Assembly: GCF_000807855.2 (NCBI RefSeq)
Contig: NZ_JRYR02000001.1
Location: 3,072,490 to 3,136,489, forward strand
Direction: 5' to 3'
Origin: Flammeovirga pacifica
Lineage (GTDB): Bacteria; Bacteroidota; Bacteroidia; Cytophagales; Flammeovirgaceae
Length of the DNA: 64,000 bases
Under the pieces are notes generated by a model. It was given only the letters and a program-made list of their open reading frames with translations. It was not told the DNA's origin and did not search any database. The position numbers and the translations under genes are program-made. Below are positions 25,846-34,866 of this stretch, piece after piece. Position 1 is the stretch's first letter, and each line of letters begins with the position of its first letter.

Positions 25846-27642
25846 TTAGTTTGATGGTACTGGATCAGGAGTACCTTCTTCAATTACTGGGTAATCATTT
25901 TGCTGAACAGTAGGAATTTTAGAGCCATACTGTTTATTGATTGCATCAATAGTGAAATTAGCAATAACTGCATATCCTCTTTGTGTTAAATGAGCCCCAT
26001 CAAGAGAGAACAAATTACCAGAAATATATGCTGTTGTATAGGTCACACCGTCAATGATAGTACCTGTAACTGTATCATCCATAATTGATTTTACATCTAC
26101 ATAGGCTAAATCTCTTTCTCCTGCTTGTTCTTCTAAATAAGAATTGTAACCATCAATTGCTGTTTTTACAGCAGTGACGTCAACAGACTCAAGGAATTCA
26201 AATTGAGAAACAGTTGCATCATTCACTGGAAGGTAATCTTTCAGTTTTGCAATATCTAATTCACCACCAGATAAGATCAATTCTCCTAATGCTACTATTT
26301 TATTAAGTGCAGCTAGTGAGAATAGTGTTCCTTCAGCAGGTACTCTTAACATCGTTGGAGAAGTTTCATCATAAACCGGGAGTTGGTTAGATTCAGCGGT
26401 GAACTCAGGATAGAATCCTGCTGCTTTTAATTGAGCTTTTGTTGTTTCTACAGCAGCATCAATAATCGCATCAACTTCTTCTTCTGTACCTGTCAAAGAT
26501 GCCCAAGACTGATCAATACCTAAAGCTACTAACTGAGTTATACTAGCTTGCCCTTCTGGAGAAGCTGTATAAGCTAAACCTGCTTGGTGAGCTTGTTCCA
26601 TTGATGCACCCATTCCTAATGCTTCGTTGTAAGCACCTAAATAAACTACCGTATATGCTAAATCTGCAGCTACAGAAGGATCTTTTCCTAATGATGGAGC
26701 TGTTTGAACAGCAATTCCAATAGTGTTTGCATTACCAGCAGCTGGAATCGGTGTTAATAACGATGTTATTGTAGGTCTTGCCACCTCAACTTGCTTAATA
26801 ATTGAACTATCAAATGCATTCGCCAAATAACCATTTACTAAAGTTAAAAACTCATCAGTTAACTCCATACCATTTGCAGCTAACATTTTTTCCAAAGTAT
26901 TTGGCGTAGTTTGGAATAACGCAGCATTTGTAATATCAGGAACATTTAATAATGCACCTTTTGCCCCTCTTGCATCCATACTATCTAACACCATCCCGAT
27001 TGCTTCTTCGTAATCTGATTGAGATGTAATAGATCCAGGACCCATTGAGCCACCTGAAGTAGCATAACCTAACACATCATTTGCTCCTAACCATACAGAG
27101 AAGAATGTTGGGTTTTGCATTAATGCATCAGACAATACTGTAGATCGACCTGGGTTACTTGCAAAATAAGCATAAACACCTGCTGCAAGAGCTGGGTTAT
27201 TTACCTCTACTGCTTTCATTCCTGAAACAGCCATATTATGGAATCCTCCATGTTCTTGGTAAATATTTGTAGTTGGTACTTTTGGAGTCTTACAATTAAA
27301 ACATGGTCCTTGTGAAGTTAGAATAAAAGGAGCTCCAAAATATTCTTCTCCAGAATGGCTAATCAATGGCTGATTAAAACCTGTTGCCCCTAATCCTACT
27401 TCCTGTAATTTATTCGCTATTAATTGAGGATACGAATTAACTTGAGATTTTGCCATCCAAGCATTATCTGTTACACCTGCAGTTAACGAGTTACCTAAGG
27501 CAACATATGTTGTAAAGTCTAAAGCTTTACCGCTTTGATCTGTACCCGATGAAGTCTGAAAATCATCTACCTCAAGTGTACAAGATGCTAAAAACGCGAC
27601 AGCTAAAGCTGCGATTAAAGATCTATATTTATTAAAAATCAT
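25846..27642 (-). CDS. Large SGNH/GDSL hydrolase lipoprotein
   Basis: A 598-residue lipoprotein: the signal ends in LAS-C21, so it is lipid-anchored. The catalytic serine lies in ALGNS52LTAG, block III in WLGANDVLGYA near residue 190, and block V in DGAHLTQRGY near residue 560, so the catalytic core is split by an insert of about 300 residues that is rich in Ala and Leu helices. Proteins of this kind are found in Bacteroidota next to FadL-type porins; here the FadL gene lies 27 bp upstream on the same strand. Together they may release and take up fatty acids or other hydrophobic compounds, with the hydrolase outside or just inside the outer membrane. The pairing is seen; the role is inferred. 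Confidence 0.88.
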   Translation of the reverse strand: MIFNKYRSLIAALAVAFLASCTLEVDDFQTSSGTDQSGKALDFTTYVALGNSLTAGVTDNAWMAKSQVNSYPQLIANKLQEVGLGATGFNQPLISHSGEEYFGAPFILTSQGPCFNCKTPKVPTTNIYQEHGGFHNMAVSGMKAVEVNNPALAAGVYAYFASNPGRSTVLSDALMQNPTFFSVWLGANDVLGYATSGGSMGPGSITSQSDYEEAIGMVLDSMDARGAKGALLNVPDITNAALFQTTPNTLEKMLAANGMELTDEFLTLVNGYLANAFDSSIIKQVEVARPTITSLLTPIPAAGNANTIGIAVQTAPSLGKDPSVAADLAYTVVYLGAYNEALGMGASMEQAHQAGLAYTASPEGQASITQLVALGIDQSWASLTGTEEEVDAIIDAAVETTKAQLKAAGFYPEFTAESNQLPVYDETSPTMLRVPAEGTLFSLAALNKIVALGELILSGGELDIAKLKDYLPVNDATVSQFEFLESVDVTAVKTAIDGYNSYLEEQAGERDLAYVDVKSIMDDTVTGTIIDGVTYTTAYISGNLFSLDGAHLTQRGYAVIANFTIDAINKQYGSKIPTVQQNDYPVIEEGTPDPVPSN

Positions 27643-27669
27643 TTCTTTTTCTTTTGATAGAGTGATGGA

Positions 27670-28932
27670 TTAGAAGTTATAGTTTAAAGAAATACTTGGG
27701 ATGTAAGCAGTTGCTTTATATACACCATTTAATCCACCTGTATCCTTGTCTGTTGGTACTACATTTTCTCTTTGTTGTTTGTTTGTAAACAAGAATGCAG
27801 CATCAACACTAAATTTCTCTGAGAACATATAGCTTGCACCTACCGATGTACCGATTGATAACGCATCAGGTGATTCTGGTGTCATATGTCCGTCTGGTAC
27901 TGGTGTAGTATCTACATAAGCACCTGCTCTCACAATTAGAGCATCTGTTGCATTGTACTCTGCTCCTAAATTAAAGATCCAAGAATCTTCCCAGCTTCTA
28001 TCATATGCAATATCACCATAATCACCGTCAGGGAATTCAACTTTTAATTCTTTATAAACACTCCATGTTACATAGCTTACGTCAAGACCAAATGACCATT
28101 TCTCATTAGGATAGAATCCAAAACCTACTGCTGCAGTACTTGGTAAAGGTAAAGTGGCATTAAAAGCCGCTTTGTAAGGTTGACCAGCTGTGTACTTATC
28201 ACCAAAAAGATTATCACCGATAAAATCATTTGGTACATCGAAGATTGCATCACCTCTTTCAACAGCCATGTCAACACCGTGACGGTAATTTAAACCAACT
28301 GACCATTTATCACTTGGCTGATAATAAAGACCGGCATTAAAAGAAAATTGAACTGTATTTCCTTCCATATCAAAACCTACATCTCCTCCTGAAGCTGCCA
28401 CTTTCTTTTTGAAAGAAACACTACCAGTAACAATGTCAACTCCACCACCTACAGATAATACATCATTGATTCTGTAAGATACTGTTGGCTGAATATATAT
28501 AGCTTGTAAAGAAATTTCTTGTAATGAATATCGACCTGTCCAACCGTCTTCATAAGATACTGTTGATCCGAATGGAGTGAAAACCCCTAAACCAAATGCC
28601 CAAGGAGACTCCGCTGAAGGTCTATATACACCATAAGCTTGGAATGGTGTTCCCATTGGAGATGTTGAAGCATGTTTTGTTGCACCGCCTGTTGGACGAT
28701 ACGATATATTCGAGAATACCGGGTTAACCCCTACCTGAACCGTACTTGATTCCAAGAATGATAAAGCTCCTGGATTAAAGAATAAACTGGATCCGTCTGG
28801 TCTAAAACCAACCTGAACATTTCCACGGCCTACTGCTTTTGTTCCTTGCAGTAGCACTTGGAATCCGTTGGCAAAAGTGGCAGAAGAGATACACACTGTT
28901 GCCAGAACCATTAGTAGATTTCTGATTTTCAT
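27670..28932 (-). CDS. FadL/OmpP1/TodX-family outer-membrane transporter
   Basis: A 420-residue outer-membrane beta-barrel. A cleavable signal (ending TFANG) is followed by the FadL N-terminal hatch region FQVLLQGTKAVGRGNVQVGF and FFNPGALSF, where an N-P-[AG] motif is typical. Repeated amphipathic strands end in an aromatic C-terminus (SISLNYNF), as needed for barrel assembly. Such proteins let long-chain fatty acids or aromatic hydrocarbons diffuse across the outer membrane. It is the first gene of an operon with the large SGNH hydrolase. A candidate operator lies 90 bp upstream. Confidence 0.92.
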   Translation of the reverse strand: MKIRNLLMVLATVCISSATFANGFQVLLQGTKAVGRGNVQVGFRPDGSSLFFNPGALSFLESSTVQVGVNPVFSNISYRPTGGATKHASTSPMGTPFQAYGVYRPSAESPWAFGLGVFTPFGSTVSYEDGWTGRYSLQEISLQAIYIQPTVSYRINDVLSVGGGVDIVTGSVSFKKKVAASGGDVGFDMEGNTVQFSFNAGLYYQPSDKWSVGLNYRHGVDMAVERGDAIFDVPNDFIGDNLFGDKYTAGQPYKAAFNATLPLPSTAAVGFGFYPNEKWSFGLDVSYVTWSVYKELKVEFPDGDYGDIAYDRSWEDSWIFNLGAEYNATDALIVRAGAYVDTTPVPDGHMTPESPDALSIGTSVGASYMFSEKFSVDAAFLFTNKQQRENVVPTDKDTGGLNGVYKATAYIPSISLNYNF

Positions 28933-29342
28933 TAAAATAAATAAGTTAGATGAATTTCACTTCAAGAGGATTGAATCACATCTTGATAGTCCCTTATTAT
29001 ATGTAGATTGATACTAAAAATATGTTATGTATGCATAACATTTAAGACAATATTAATTTTAAGGGATGCAATCTGCAAATAATAGCTCAATTTTTCTGTG
29101 TACAAACTACACTTAACTTCAAATATTCACATTTGTTATTAATAATTTACAATGAACCGCTTTGAAATGTGACTGTTTTTTAATAATGAATATTCATTCA
29201 TTTATTATTTGAAAACGAATATATATATACGGCAATAGTGTTGTAAATTTAATTATTACAAGAAATTGAATTTTGTAATTAAGATAAGTTTCCCTAGTAT
29301 TTTTTTAATGTTATGATGAGTCAGATTACAGCTTTTTCTTTT
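28933..29342. promoter_or_regulatory. 410-bp intergenic region upstream of the FadL gene
   Basis: No credible gene here. It holds the FadL promoter region, a clean palindrome at 29022-29041 and an AT-rich inverted repeat around 29187-29212 (ATGAATATTCAT with flanking TAAT/ATTA), which may serve as a weak terminator for the SGNH gene that ends at 29343. I could not find an exact TAnnTTTG promoter element on the minus strand. Confidence 0.4.
29022..29041. promoter_or_regulatory. Palindromic candidate operator upstream of the FadL gene
   Basis: Perfect 8-bp arms ATGTTATG and CATAACAT around a 4-bp centre TATG. Size and symmetry fit a dimeric TetR- or GntR-type repressor site. It lies 90 bp before the FadL start. 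No regulator gene is adjacent, so the binding protein is unknown. Confidence 0.4.
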
Positions 29343-30629
29343 CTAATGAGAGGAGGCAAATTTATCATAGTCGTTGATAATGGCTCTATATAATAATTCA
29401 CCTTGATATTGATATCCTCGACGGTTAAGGTGAACTTTATCTTTTGATGTCATTGATTTTTCACTCCAATATTGTATTGAAGATAACCCACCCATTACTT
29501 GATAGAAATCCCAAAGAGATAAGTGCTTATCCTTAGCAATTTGATATAACTTCTCAACTGCTATTGAATTGTCTTTATTGATATATCTAGAATTTCTAAA
29601 ATTATCCCCTGGCGTTGTTATTAATATGGGTAAATTAGGTTGTACCTTTTGAAATGCATCAATTAAATCTGCATATTTTTGATGAAATACGTTTGGAAGA
29701 AAGGGTGGGACAAAGGCGTCATTAGTACCTAAAGATAAAATCACTAAATCAGGTTGAAGAGCTTCTATTTCTTTCGATAATTGTTTACATCTTAAAAACG
29801 ATGTAGCTTTTGCTCCATTTACTCCTACAGAACTATAAGACAATCCTTCATGTTTATCATCCTTAACATTAAACCCTCTTAAAGTAAACTGATTTTGCTC
29901 TTTATTTTCTTTTCTGAAACTCAAACGAAAGTTGCCAATCTCCTTATCAAATTTGAAAGATATATATTGATCATGTTTATCTAAATTGATCAACTTAGCA
30001 TTATTTGATAATGATTGGATAACTGGAGTATATTGTGTTTTATCATTTACTGGATAATAAACATCGATTCTATCACCTTCATAATTATAAAGCGAATCCA
30101 CATTTACATTCACTGAAATTTTAGCAAAGGCGTCTGTCGTACTTGCTGTTATTCCTGCGAGTCCCCAATCACTTTTATGATAACTGATAGAACATCGTTG
30201 ACCTTTCCACTCACCTATCTTATTGACTCTATAATTGTAGGGATTATTGGTTTTTGCGGCTTTAAATGGAAAAATGAACCCTCTACCCGACATTCCGAAT
30301 CTAGGGTCTTCATAAAACCTTTGTCTTACCCAACCCGAAAATAAATCAGCTTGTATATGAGAATCACCTAAATGTAAAACTTGCACATGTCCTTCTTTCA
30401 GGTGTGAAAGTTTTTCTAGTTTTCGATAAAAGGGATATAATACGGTATCATTAAAAGACTCCAAATAATTTAAATCCATACGTATAAAGTCATAGGCAAT
30501 AAAAGGTCTTCTAGTACTATTTGATGAAATTGAAGCGGAAAAGCCGCACAATAGTAATATGGTTAGAAGTCCTTTAAAGGGCCATAATTTTTTACTCTTT
30601 AGTATAGAAAGTTTATTTGGTTTCGACAT
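29343..30629 (-). CDS. SGNH hydrolase family protein, second of a tandem pair
   Basis: A 428-residue protein with an N-terminal membrane anchor or signal (LLTILLLCGFSASISS, about residues 19-34) and a SGNH core on the exported side. Block I is LHLGDSHIQADL near residue 87, block III is LSLGTND near residue 298, and block V is DKVHLNRRGYQ near residue 407. The GDSHxQADL form is typical of SGNH proteins that occur with MBOAT O-acyltransferases and are thought to move or remove acetyl groups on extracellular glycans. It overlaps the upstream SGNH gene by 17 bp. No MBOAT gene is visible in this window. Confidence 0.85.
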   Translation of the reverse strand: MSKPNKLSILKSKKLWPFKGLLTILLLCGFSASISSNSTRRPFIAYDFIRMDLNYLESFNDTVLYPFYRKLEKLSHLKEGHVQVLHLGDSHIQADLFSGWVRQRFYEDPRFGMSGRGFIFPFKAAKTNNPYNYRVNKIGEWKGQRCSISYHKSDWGLAGITASTTDAFAKISVNVNVDSLYNYEGDRIDVYYPVNDKTQYTPVIQSLSNNAKLINLDKHDQYISFKFDKEIGNFRLSFRKENKEQNQFTLRGFNVKDDKHEGLSYSSVGVNGAKATSFLRCKQLSKEIEALQPDLVILSLGTNDAFVPPFLPNVFHQKYADLIDAFQKVQPNLPILITTPGDNFRNSRYINKDNSIAVEKLYQIAKDKHLSLWDFYQVMGGLSSIQYWSEKSMTSKDKVHLNRRGYQYQGELLYRAIINDYDKFASSH

Positions 30630-32070
30630 CCTCTTGATTTCGTTTTTTAAATCTTTGATACTCTCTCATTAACTCATTGTAAAGCATATCTCCAATAAAA
30701 TTAGCTCCTTTTCTTGTAAAGTGAGTGTAATCTCTTCCTGCCCAAGCTGGGGTTTTCTCTGCCCATTTTACAATTGAATTAGGGCCACCCATTGCTAGGT
30801 ATAAATCCCAATATGCAGCACCTGCTTTATTGGCTGCTCTTCTTTCTGCTGCTCTAACAGCATCAATATTAGGATAAGATTCCATTTTCTGACCATTTTT
30901 TCTGGCCATATCAGAAACCCCAACAATTAATATTTTCAACTCAGGGTCCACCTCTTTAAAGTAATTAATCTGTTTGATTAATAATCGTTCATAGAAGTTA
31001 TAGCTTTCTGCTTCTTGAGGTACAACATTTACACCAAACTGAAGAATTATCAACTTGACATTCATATTGTCAACAAGGTCTCCTAATAACCCTTTTCTAA
31101 TCTTAGTGAAATCTGTTCCTGAACTACCTCTCATTGGAATATTATCAACAGCTATTCCAGAATTACAGTCAAAAGAGACTCCATAAACCTCTGGAGAAAC
31201 ATCTGATTTAAAATGAACATCAACCTCGCCTAAATTTCCTGAAATTGGAAGTTTCACCTTTTGTGGAATAGAAGAGGATTTCACATTCTGTGTAGTACCC
31301 GTTACTCCATTCATAGAATAATCTAAAGTAACATCAGCTACTGTATTCCTTAAATACACATTAAAGTTTTCAAACTCTTTATGTAATTTTTTTGAGTAAG
31401 GTGCTTTGGTAAAATTAATCGATGCATCTGTGCCTTCATAAGTATAATACTTACCAAAAAAGCCATAATCATTATGTTTTCCTCTATATTTTTTGGGGCC
31501 AAAACAAATGTATTGTTCCCAATTATCTGAATAATCTTGACTTAAAGTCGTTCGCATATTTTTTAATTCCATAATCGGAACCAATCCTACGCCACAGCCT
31601 CCAAATTGTTCTTGAAGGTTTTTTCTTAACCTTTCTGTCATTCTATCTCCTTCTAATTGAGAATCGCCATAATGAAGCACTCTTATTAAACTACCCTCCT
31701 CTGAAATACTAGACACCCCTCTAAAAAAAGTATCTAAATAGGTTTTATCTCCATTGGGATATTCTACCGCAACAGCACCTTTTGGAGTTCTTACAACTAA
31801 TGGCTTTTCTTCAACGGGTACCCAAGAAGATGATTGTTTAATGTCTGTCAGGTCTACAGTTAATGAATCTACTTCATATTCCTCTATTATGTCTGGCTGA
31901 ACTTCTTCTTCATTTGCCAACATACTTTCGGGAAAAACATCTTCAGCAGATGGAATTTTAATTTCTAGACCAAAAAAATTTATTTGATTAGGAGACATGA
32001 TAACAACAATGCTCATCATCAAACCAATATATACTAATATTTGAAGAATTTTTAAAGGAGTAACTTTCAT
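30613..32070 (-). CDS. SGNH hydrolase family protein, first of a tandem pair
   Basis: A 485-residue protein with one N-terminal membrane helix (ILQILVYIGLMMSIVVIM) followed by an acidic linker and an exported SGNH domain. Block I is VLHYGDSQLEGDRM near residue 135; block III is LQFGVN (Gly-x-x-Asn, without the usual Asp after Asn); block V is DYTHFTRKGANF near residue 456. Between blocks I and III lies an insert of about 130 residues that may be a jelly-roll carbohydrate-binding part. Together with the downstream gene it forms a two-gene operon. I infer action on O-acylated cell-surface glycan; no partner acyltransferase is encoded nearby. Confidence 0.83.
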   Translation of the reverse strand: MKVTPLKILQILVYIGLMMSIVVIMSPNQINFFGLEIKIPSAEDVFPESMLANEEEVQPDIIEEYEVDSLTVDLTDIKQSSSWVPVEEKPLVVRTPKGAVAVEYPNGDKTYLDTFFRGVSSISEEGSLIRVLHYGDSQLEGDRMTERLRKNLQEQFGGCGVGLVPIMELKNMRTTLSQDYSDNWEQYICFGPKKYRGKHNDYGFFGKYYTYEGTDASINFTKAPYSKKLHKEFENFNVYLRNTVADVTLDYSMNGVTGTTQNVKSSSIPQKVKLPISGNLGEVDVHFKSDVSPEVYGVSFDCNSGIAVDNIPMRGSSGTDFTKIRKGLLGDLVDNMNVKLIILQFGVNVVPQEAESYNFYERLLIKQINYFKEVDPELKILIVGVSDMARKNGQKMESYPNIDAVRAAERRAANKAGAAYWDLYLAMGGPNSIVKWAEKTPAWAGRDYTHFTRKGANFIGDMLYNELMREYQRFKKRNQEDVETK

Positions 32071-32371
32071 ACATTTAAGGTCATTTTTAGTTGATGATCA
32101 ATGTATTAATTGATATAGCAATTCAACTAAAATATTCAAAGGATAAAATTAAGTCAAAAAAATAATGTCAAATTTAATTCAAATTTGACTTTCACAATTA
32201 AAAATAAAACAATTATACCGTGTTTATACTTAATTTGATATTAAATTTTGATCATATCTTAAATTAATAAAGCGAGTTCTAAGAAAAATATTTTTTCTAC
32301 TCCAAACATGGTACTTTTGTAAGTATCTAATTTAATAGAATTATCTCAGTAAAATCATCTGTAATTATTAT
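32071..32371. promoter_or_regulatory. Divergent promoter region between the SGNH pair and msrC
   Basis: A 301-bp AT-rich region with no credible gene. It must drive transcription in both directions. The only element I can name is the TAnnTTTG match described at 32312-32319. Confidence 0.4.
32312..32319 (+). promoter_or_regulatory. Candidate Bacteroidota -7 promoter element for msrC
   Basis: TACTTTTG exactly fits the Bacteroidota -7 consensus TAnnTTTG and lies 53 bases before the msrC ATG. No clear TTTG -33 element is present at the expected distance, only a T-run at 32291-32296, so this is a moderate match. Confidence 0.4.
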
Positions 32372-32854
32372 ATGGCTGAAGAACTTTATATACCTAATAA
32401 CACCTCAAAAGAAGAGTTATACAAAAGTTTAATTCCTCAAATAAAAGGTTTGACTTCTATCGAGTCTGATGTTATCGCAAATTTATCTAACACTTGTGCT
32501 GTATTGACCACAGCTTTCAATTACTTGTGGACTGGGTTTTATTTGATAAAAGAAGATGAGTTAGTTTTGGGGCCATTTCAAGGGCCTATAGCGTGTACAA
32601 GAATAAAAAAAGGAAAAGGAGTTTGTGGAAGTGCTTGGGAGGAACAAAAAACTTTTGTGGTAGAAGACGTGGAAGCCTTTCCTGGGCATATTGCATGTAG
32701 TTCTTCTTCTAAATCCGAAATTGTCGTTCCGCTAATTAAAGACAATCAAGTTATCGGTGTTTTAGATATTGATAGTGATCAACTATCAACATTTGATTCT
32801 ACAGATAAAAAATACTTAGAAGAGATTTGTGAATACATTTCTACTTTATTTTAA
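32372..32854 (+). CDS. msrC: Free methionine-(R)-sulfoxide reductase (GAF domain)
   Basis: A 160-residue single GAF-domain enzyme. The three cysteines of the fRMsr active site are all present: C75 (GPIAC), C85 (GKGVC) and C109 (HIAC), with WTGFYL and EIVVPL as further conserved blocks. It reduces free methionine-R-sulfoxide in the cytoplasm with thioredoxin and so helps in oxidative stress. It stands alone on the plus strand, divergent from the SGNH pair, with a bidirectional terminator after it. Length is normal. Confidence 0.93.
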   Translation: MAEELYIPNNTSKEELYKSLIPQIKGLTSIESDVIANLSNTCAVLTTAFNYLWTGFYLIKEDELVLGPFQGPIACTRIKKGKGVCGSAWEEQKTFVVEDVEAFPGHIACSSSSKSEIVVPLIKDNQVIGVLDIDSDQLSTFDSTDKKYLEEICEYISTLF

Positions 32855-32883
32855 TCAAAATTAGGTTACCCTTTTGATTAAAA

Positions 32884-32922
32884 AATAAAGAGCACCTATT
32901 ATTAATAGATGCTCTTTATTTT
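32884..32922. terminator. Bidirectional terminator between msrC and the HAD phosphatase gene
   Basis: Near-perfect arms AATAAAGAGCA and TGCTCTTTATT with CCTATTATTAATAGA between them, the inner CTATTA/TAATAG pairing further. A T-run follows on the plus strand and the complement of an A-run follows on the minus strand, serving the two converging genes. Confidence 0.85.
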
Positions 32923-32946
32923 TGCCTTAGAATTATTGATACAGAA

Positions 32947-33477
32947 TTACTTCTGATCTGCTAAGATTATTTTATCCACAGCTTCTAAAAGGTTTTTAGC
33001 ATAATGTGTAGCTACAGAACCTTCAATTAAAGGATTATCCACTTGGATTCTATGTTGAATCCCTACTTTTTCTGCAGGAATTAAATCTCTCTCTTTATCA
33101 CCAATCATCCAAGTATTTTCCATATCTGCATTATACTTATAGATGGCTCTCTCAAACATTAAAGTACCTGGTTTTCTGCTTAGAGAATTCGACCATTTTT
33201 CGTGTTGAGGAGCGTAAAACATATCATCAATGGCATGACCACAAGCTTCTTGTAGAGCATTATGACAAATGTAAACATCTTCTTTTTTGTAGATACCTTT
33301 AATAATACCTGATTGATTAGTAAGAATAACAAGTTTAAAACCTGCTTCTTTCAATTTATTAAGTGCTTCTGGAACACCCGGTAAAACCTCAAATTTCTCT
33401 AAGGTATAGGCATAATCCACATAGTCTTTATTTAAAACACCATCTCTGTCTAAAAAGACACACTTATTCTTTTCCAT
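32947..33477 (-). CDS. HAD-IIIA phosphatase, GmhB/HisB-N-like, lacking the zinc loop
   Basis: A 176-residue HAD phosphatase. Motif I is VFLDRDGVLN (nucleophile D and acid D), motif II is ILTNQSGI, and motif IV is WMIGDKERDLIPA, all normal. Its closest named relatives are D-glycero-D-manno-heptose-1,7-bisphosphate 7-phosphatase (GmhB) and the HisB N-domain. In those enzymes a zinc-binding loop of the form CPHHP...CxCRKP lies in the middle; here the same place reads YAPQHEK...SLSRKPG, so every cysteine ligand is missing. Activity is likely kept, but the substrate range may differ. It lies 61 bp after a GT2 gene on the same strand. Confidence 0.8.
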   Translation of the reverse strand: MEKNKCVFLDRDGVLNKDYVDYAYTLEKFEVLPGVPEALNKLKEAGFKLVILTNQSGIIKGIYKKEDVYICHNALQEACGHAIDDMFYAPQHEKWSNSLSRKPGTLMFERAIYKYNADMENTWMIGDKERDLIPAEKVGIQHRIQVDNPLIEGSVATHYAKNLLEAVDKIILADQK

Positions 33478-33538
33478 GAATATATTAAGTAATTGAAAAT
33501 ATGGGCAAAGGTAATAAAAGTTTGAAGAGCATATCTAT

Positions 33539-34528
33539 TTATTCAGAATTATAAACCCTTCCTTTCCAATCAAACTTTGGTGATAATAAACTATATACTA
33601 ATAAAGAAGCATAACTTATGGTATAAATAGGCTCAAATAAAAGAGTGGCAATAAAATCAATTTTTAAACCTAATTGTTTTTGTGACACGGAATACCAAAT
33701 CAATTTACTGACATAGTAGACCAATAACACTTTAAACATATAAGGATATAACAAACTAAAAAAGACTAAAAAAGGGAGGGTGAAAATATTAATGTAATTT
33801 AAAAAAATTAAAAAAGGATGTACTTTTTTACCTCCTTGATACCAACGAATTCTTTGTTGAAGCCAAAATTTAAAACTACTTACAGGTGCCGTTTTTGCTA
33901 GAACTTCTCTTTGATACAGTTGAGTAAAAGATCCTTTCTTTTTTATATGATGATGAAATAATGCATAATCCTCAACGGCAGTATTCTGAATGTCCTTAAA
34001 CCCTCCATTTTTATCAAATGTTGACTTTTTTATACCCATATTATTTCCCATCGAAGTCACTGGAATATTAAACTTTGAGAGTAAATACACATTTTTAAGT
34101 GCTAACATCCATTCCAACTTTTGCCATCTACTCCAAATAGTATTACCAAAAGGAATTGTAACCCCTGTAATGAATTCAGTCTTTTGTAATGATTTTGTCA
34201 TTAAACCTACCCATGTTTTAGGATAAATTGTATCTGCATCTGCAAACAACAAATAATCCGAATTGGCTTTATTAGATAAAGTAACTAATACATTCAACTT
34301 CCCTTCAAGTTTATTTGACTTTGGTATGTCATAACATTCTACATTTTTATTGTTACTCTCTAATTGTTGTGCTATCTGTAAAGTATTATCAACAGACTGA
34401 TCATTTCCGATTAGAATATTTATCTTGGTTCCTTCATTTAATTCTTGATCGATCAAACTATCAACACATTTTTTTAAATGCTCTTCTTCATTTCTTGCTG
34501 CTATTAAAATAGATATTCTGATGGTCAT
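33539..34528 (-). CDS. GT2 family glycosyltransferase, membrane-bound
   Basis: A 329-residue processive-type GT2. The GT-A core begins ISILIAARNEEEHL and has LLFADADTIYP with the DxD metal site, VEDYALFHH with the ED catalytic pair, and the QxxRW motif as QQRIRWYQGG. Two hydrophobic stretches after residue 240 form C-terminal membrane helices. This plan fits enzymes that glycosylate membrane lipids or polymerise simple glycans. It is upstream of the HAD phosphatase gene on the same strand and divergent from the dehydrogenase gene. Donor and acceptor are unknown. Confidence 0.85.
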   Translation of the reverse strand: MTIRISILIAARNEEEHLKKCVDSLIDQELNEGTKINILIGNDQSVDNTLQIAQQLESNNKNVECYDIPKSNKLEGKLNVLVTLSNKANSDYLLFADADTIYPKTWVGLMTKSLQKTEFITGVTIPFGNTIWSRWQKLEWMLALKNVYLLSKFNIPVTSMGNNMGIKKSTFDKNGGFKDIQNTAVEDYALFHHHIKKKGSFTQLYQREVLAKTAPVSSFKFWLQQRIRWYQGGKKVHPFLIFLNYINIFTLPFLVFFSLLYPYMFKVLLVYYVSKLIWYSVSQKQLGLKIDFIATLLFEPIYTISYASLLVYSLLSPKFDWKGRVYNSE

Positions 34529-34866
34529 AAAATGATTTTCCAGTTTGTTAAATTCTTTAAGGTTTGATTTTTAATTAGTTTGCCCAAAATTTTAAATTTG
34601 ATAAATTTGCAATGTAATTAACGGTTATAAATATAAATTTATCAAAAATTACAAAGGATATAAGCGTATATCATAATGGAATTAATTGAATCTACAGGCA
34701 CTGTTTTAAATGATTAACACTCAATAAAACTTTAGATCGCCTTGTCTTTTTAATTAATCAAATAATTCATTTATCTTCAATTTTTAATTTGATGCTTACT
34801 TAAGATATTCATTAAAAAACATGAATATCGAAGAAGCAATTTACTTTAATTTAATATATAGCTTAC
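34529..34866. promoter_or_regulatory. Divergent intergenic region between the GT2 and dehydrogenase genes
   Basis: This 338-bp AT-rich gap holds promoters for both neighbours. The only open frame with an ATG is a 13-codon one at 34676 (MELIESTGTVLND), which I do not consider a gene. No strong hairpin is visible. Confidence 0.4.

Noticed and set aside
34676..34717. 13-codon frame MELIESTGTVLND in the divergent region
   Set aside because: Too short to support, with no ribosome-binding signal or similarity that I can see.
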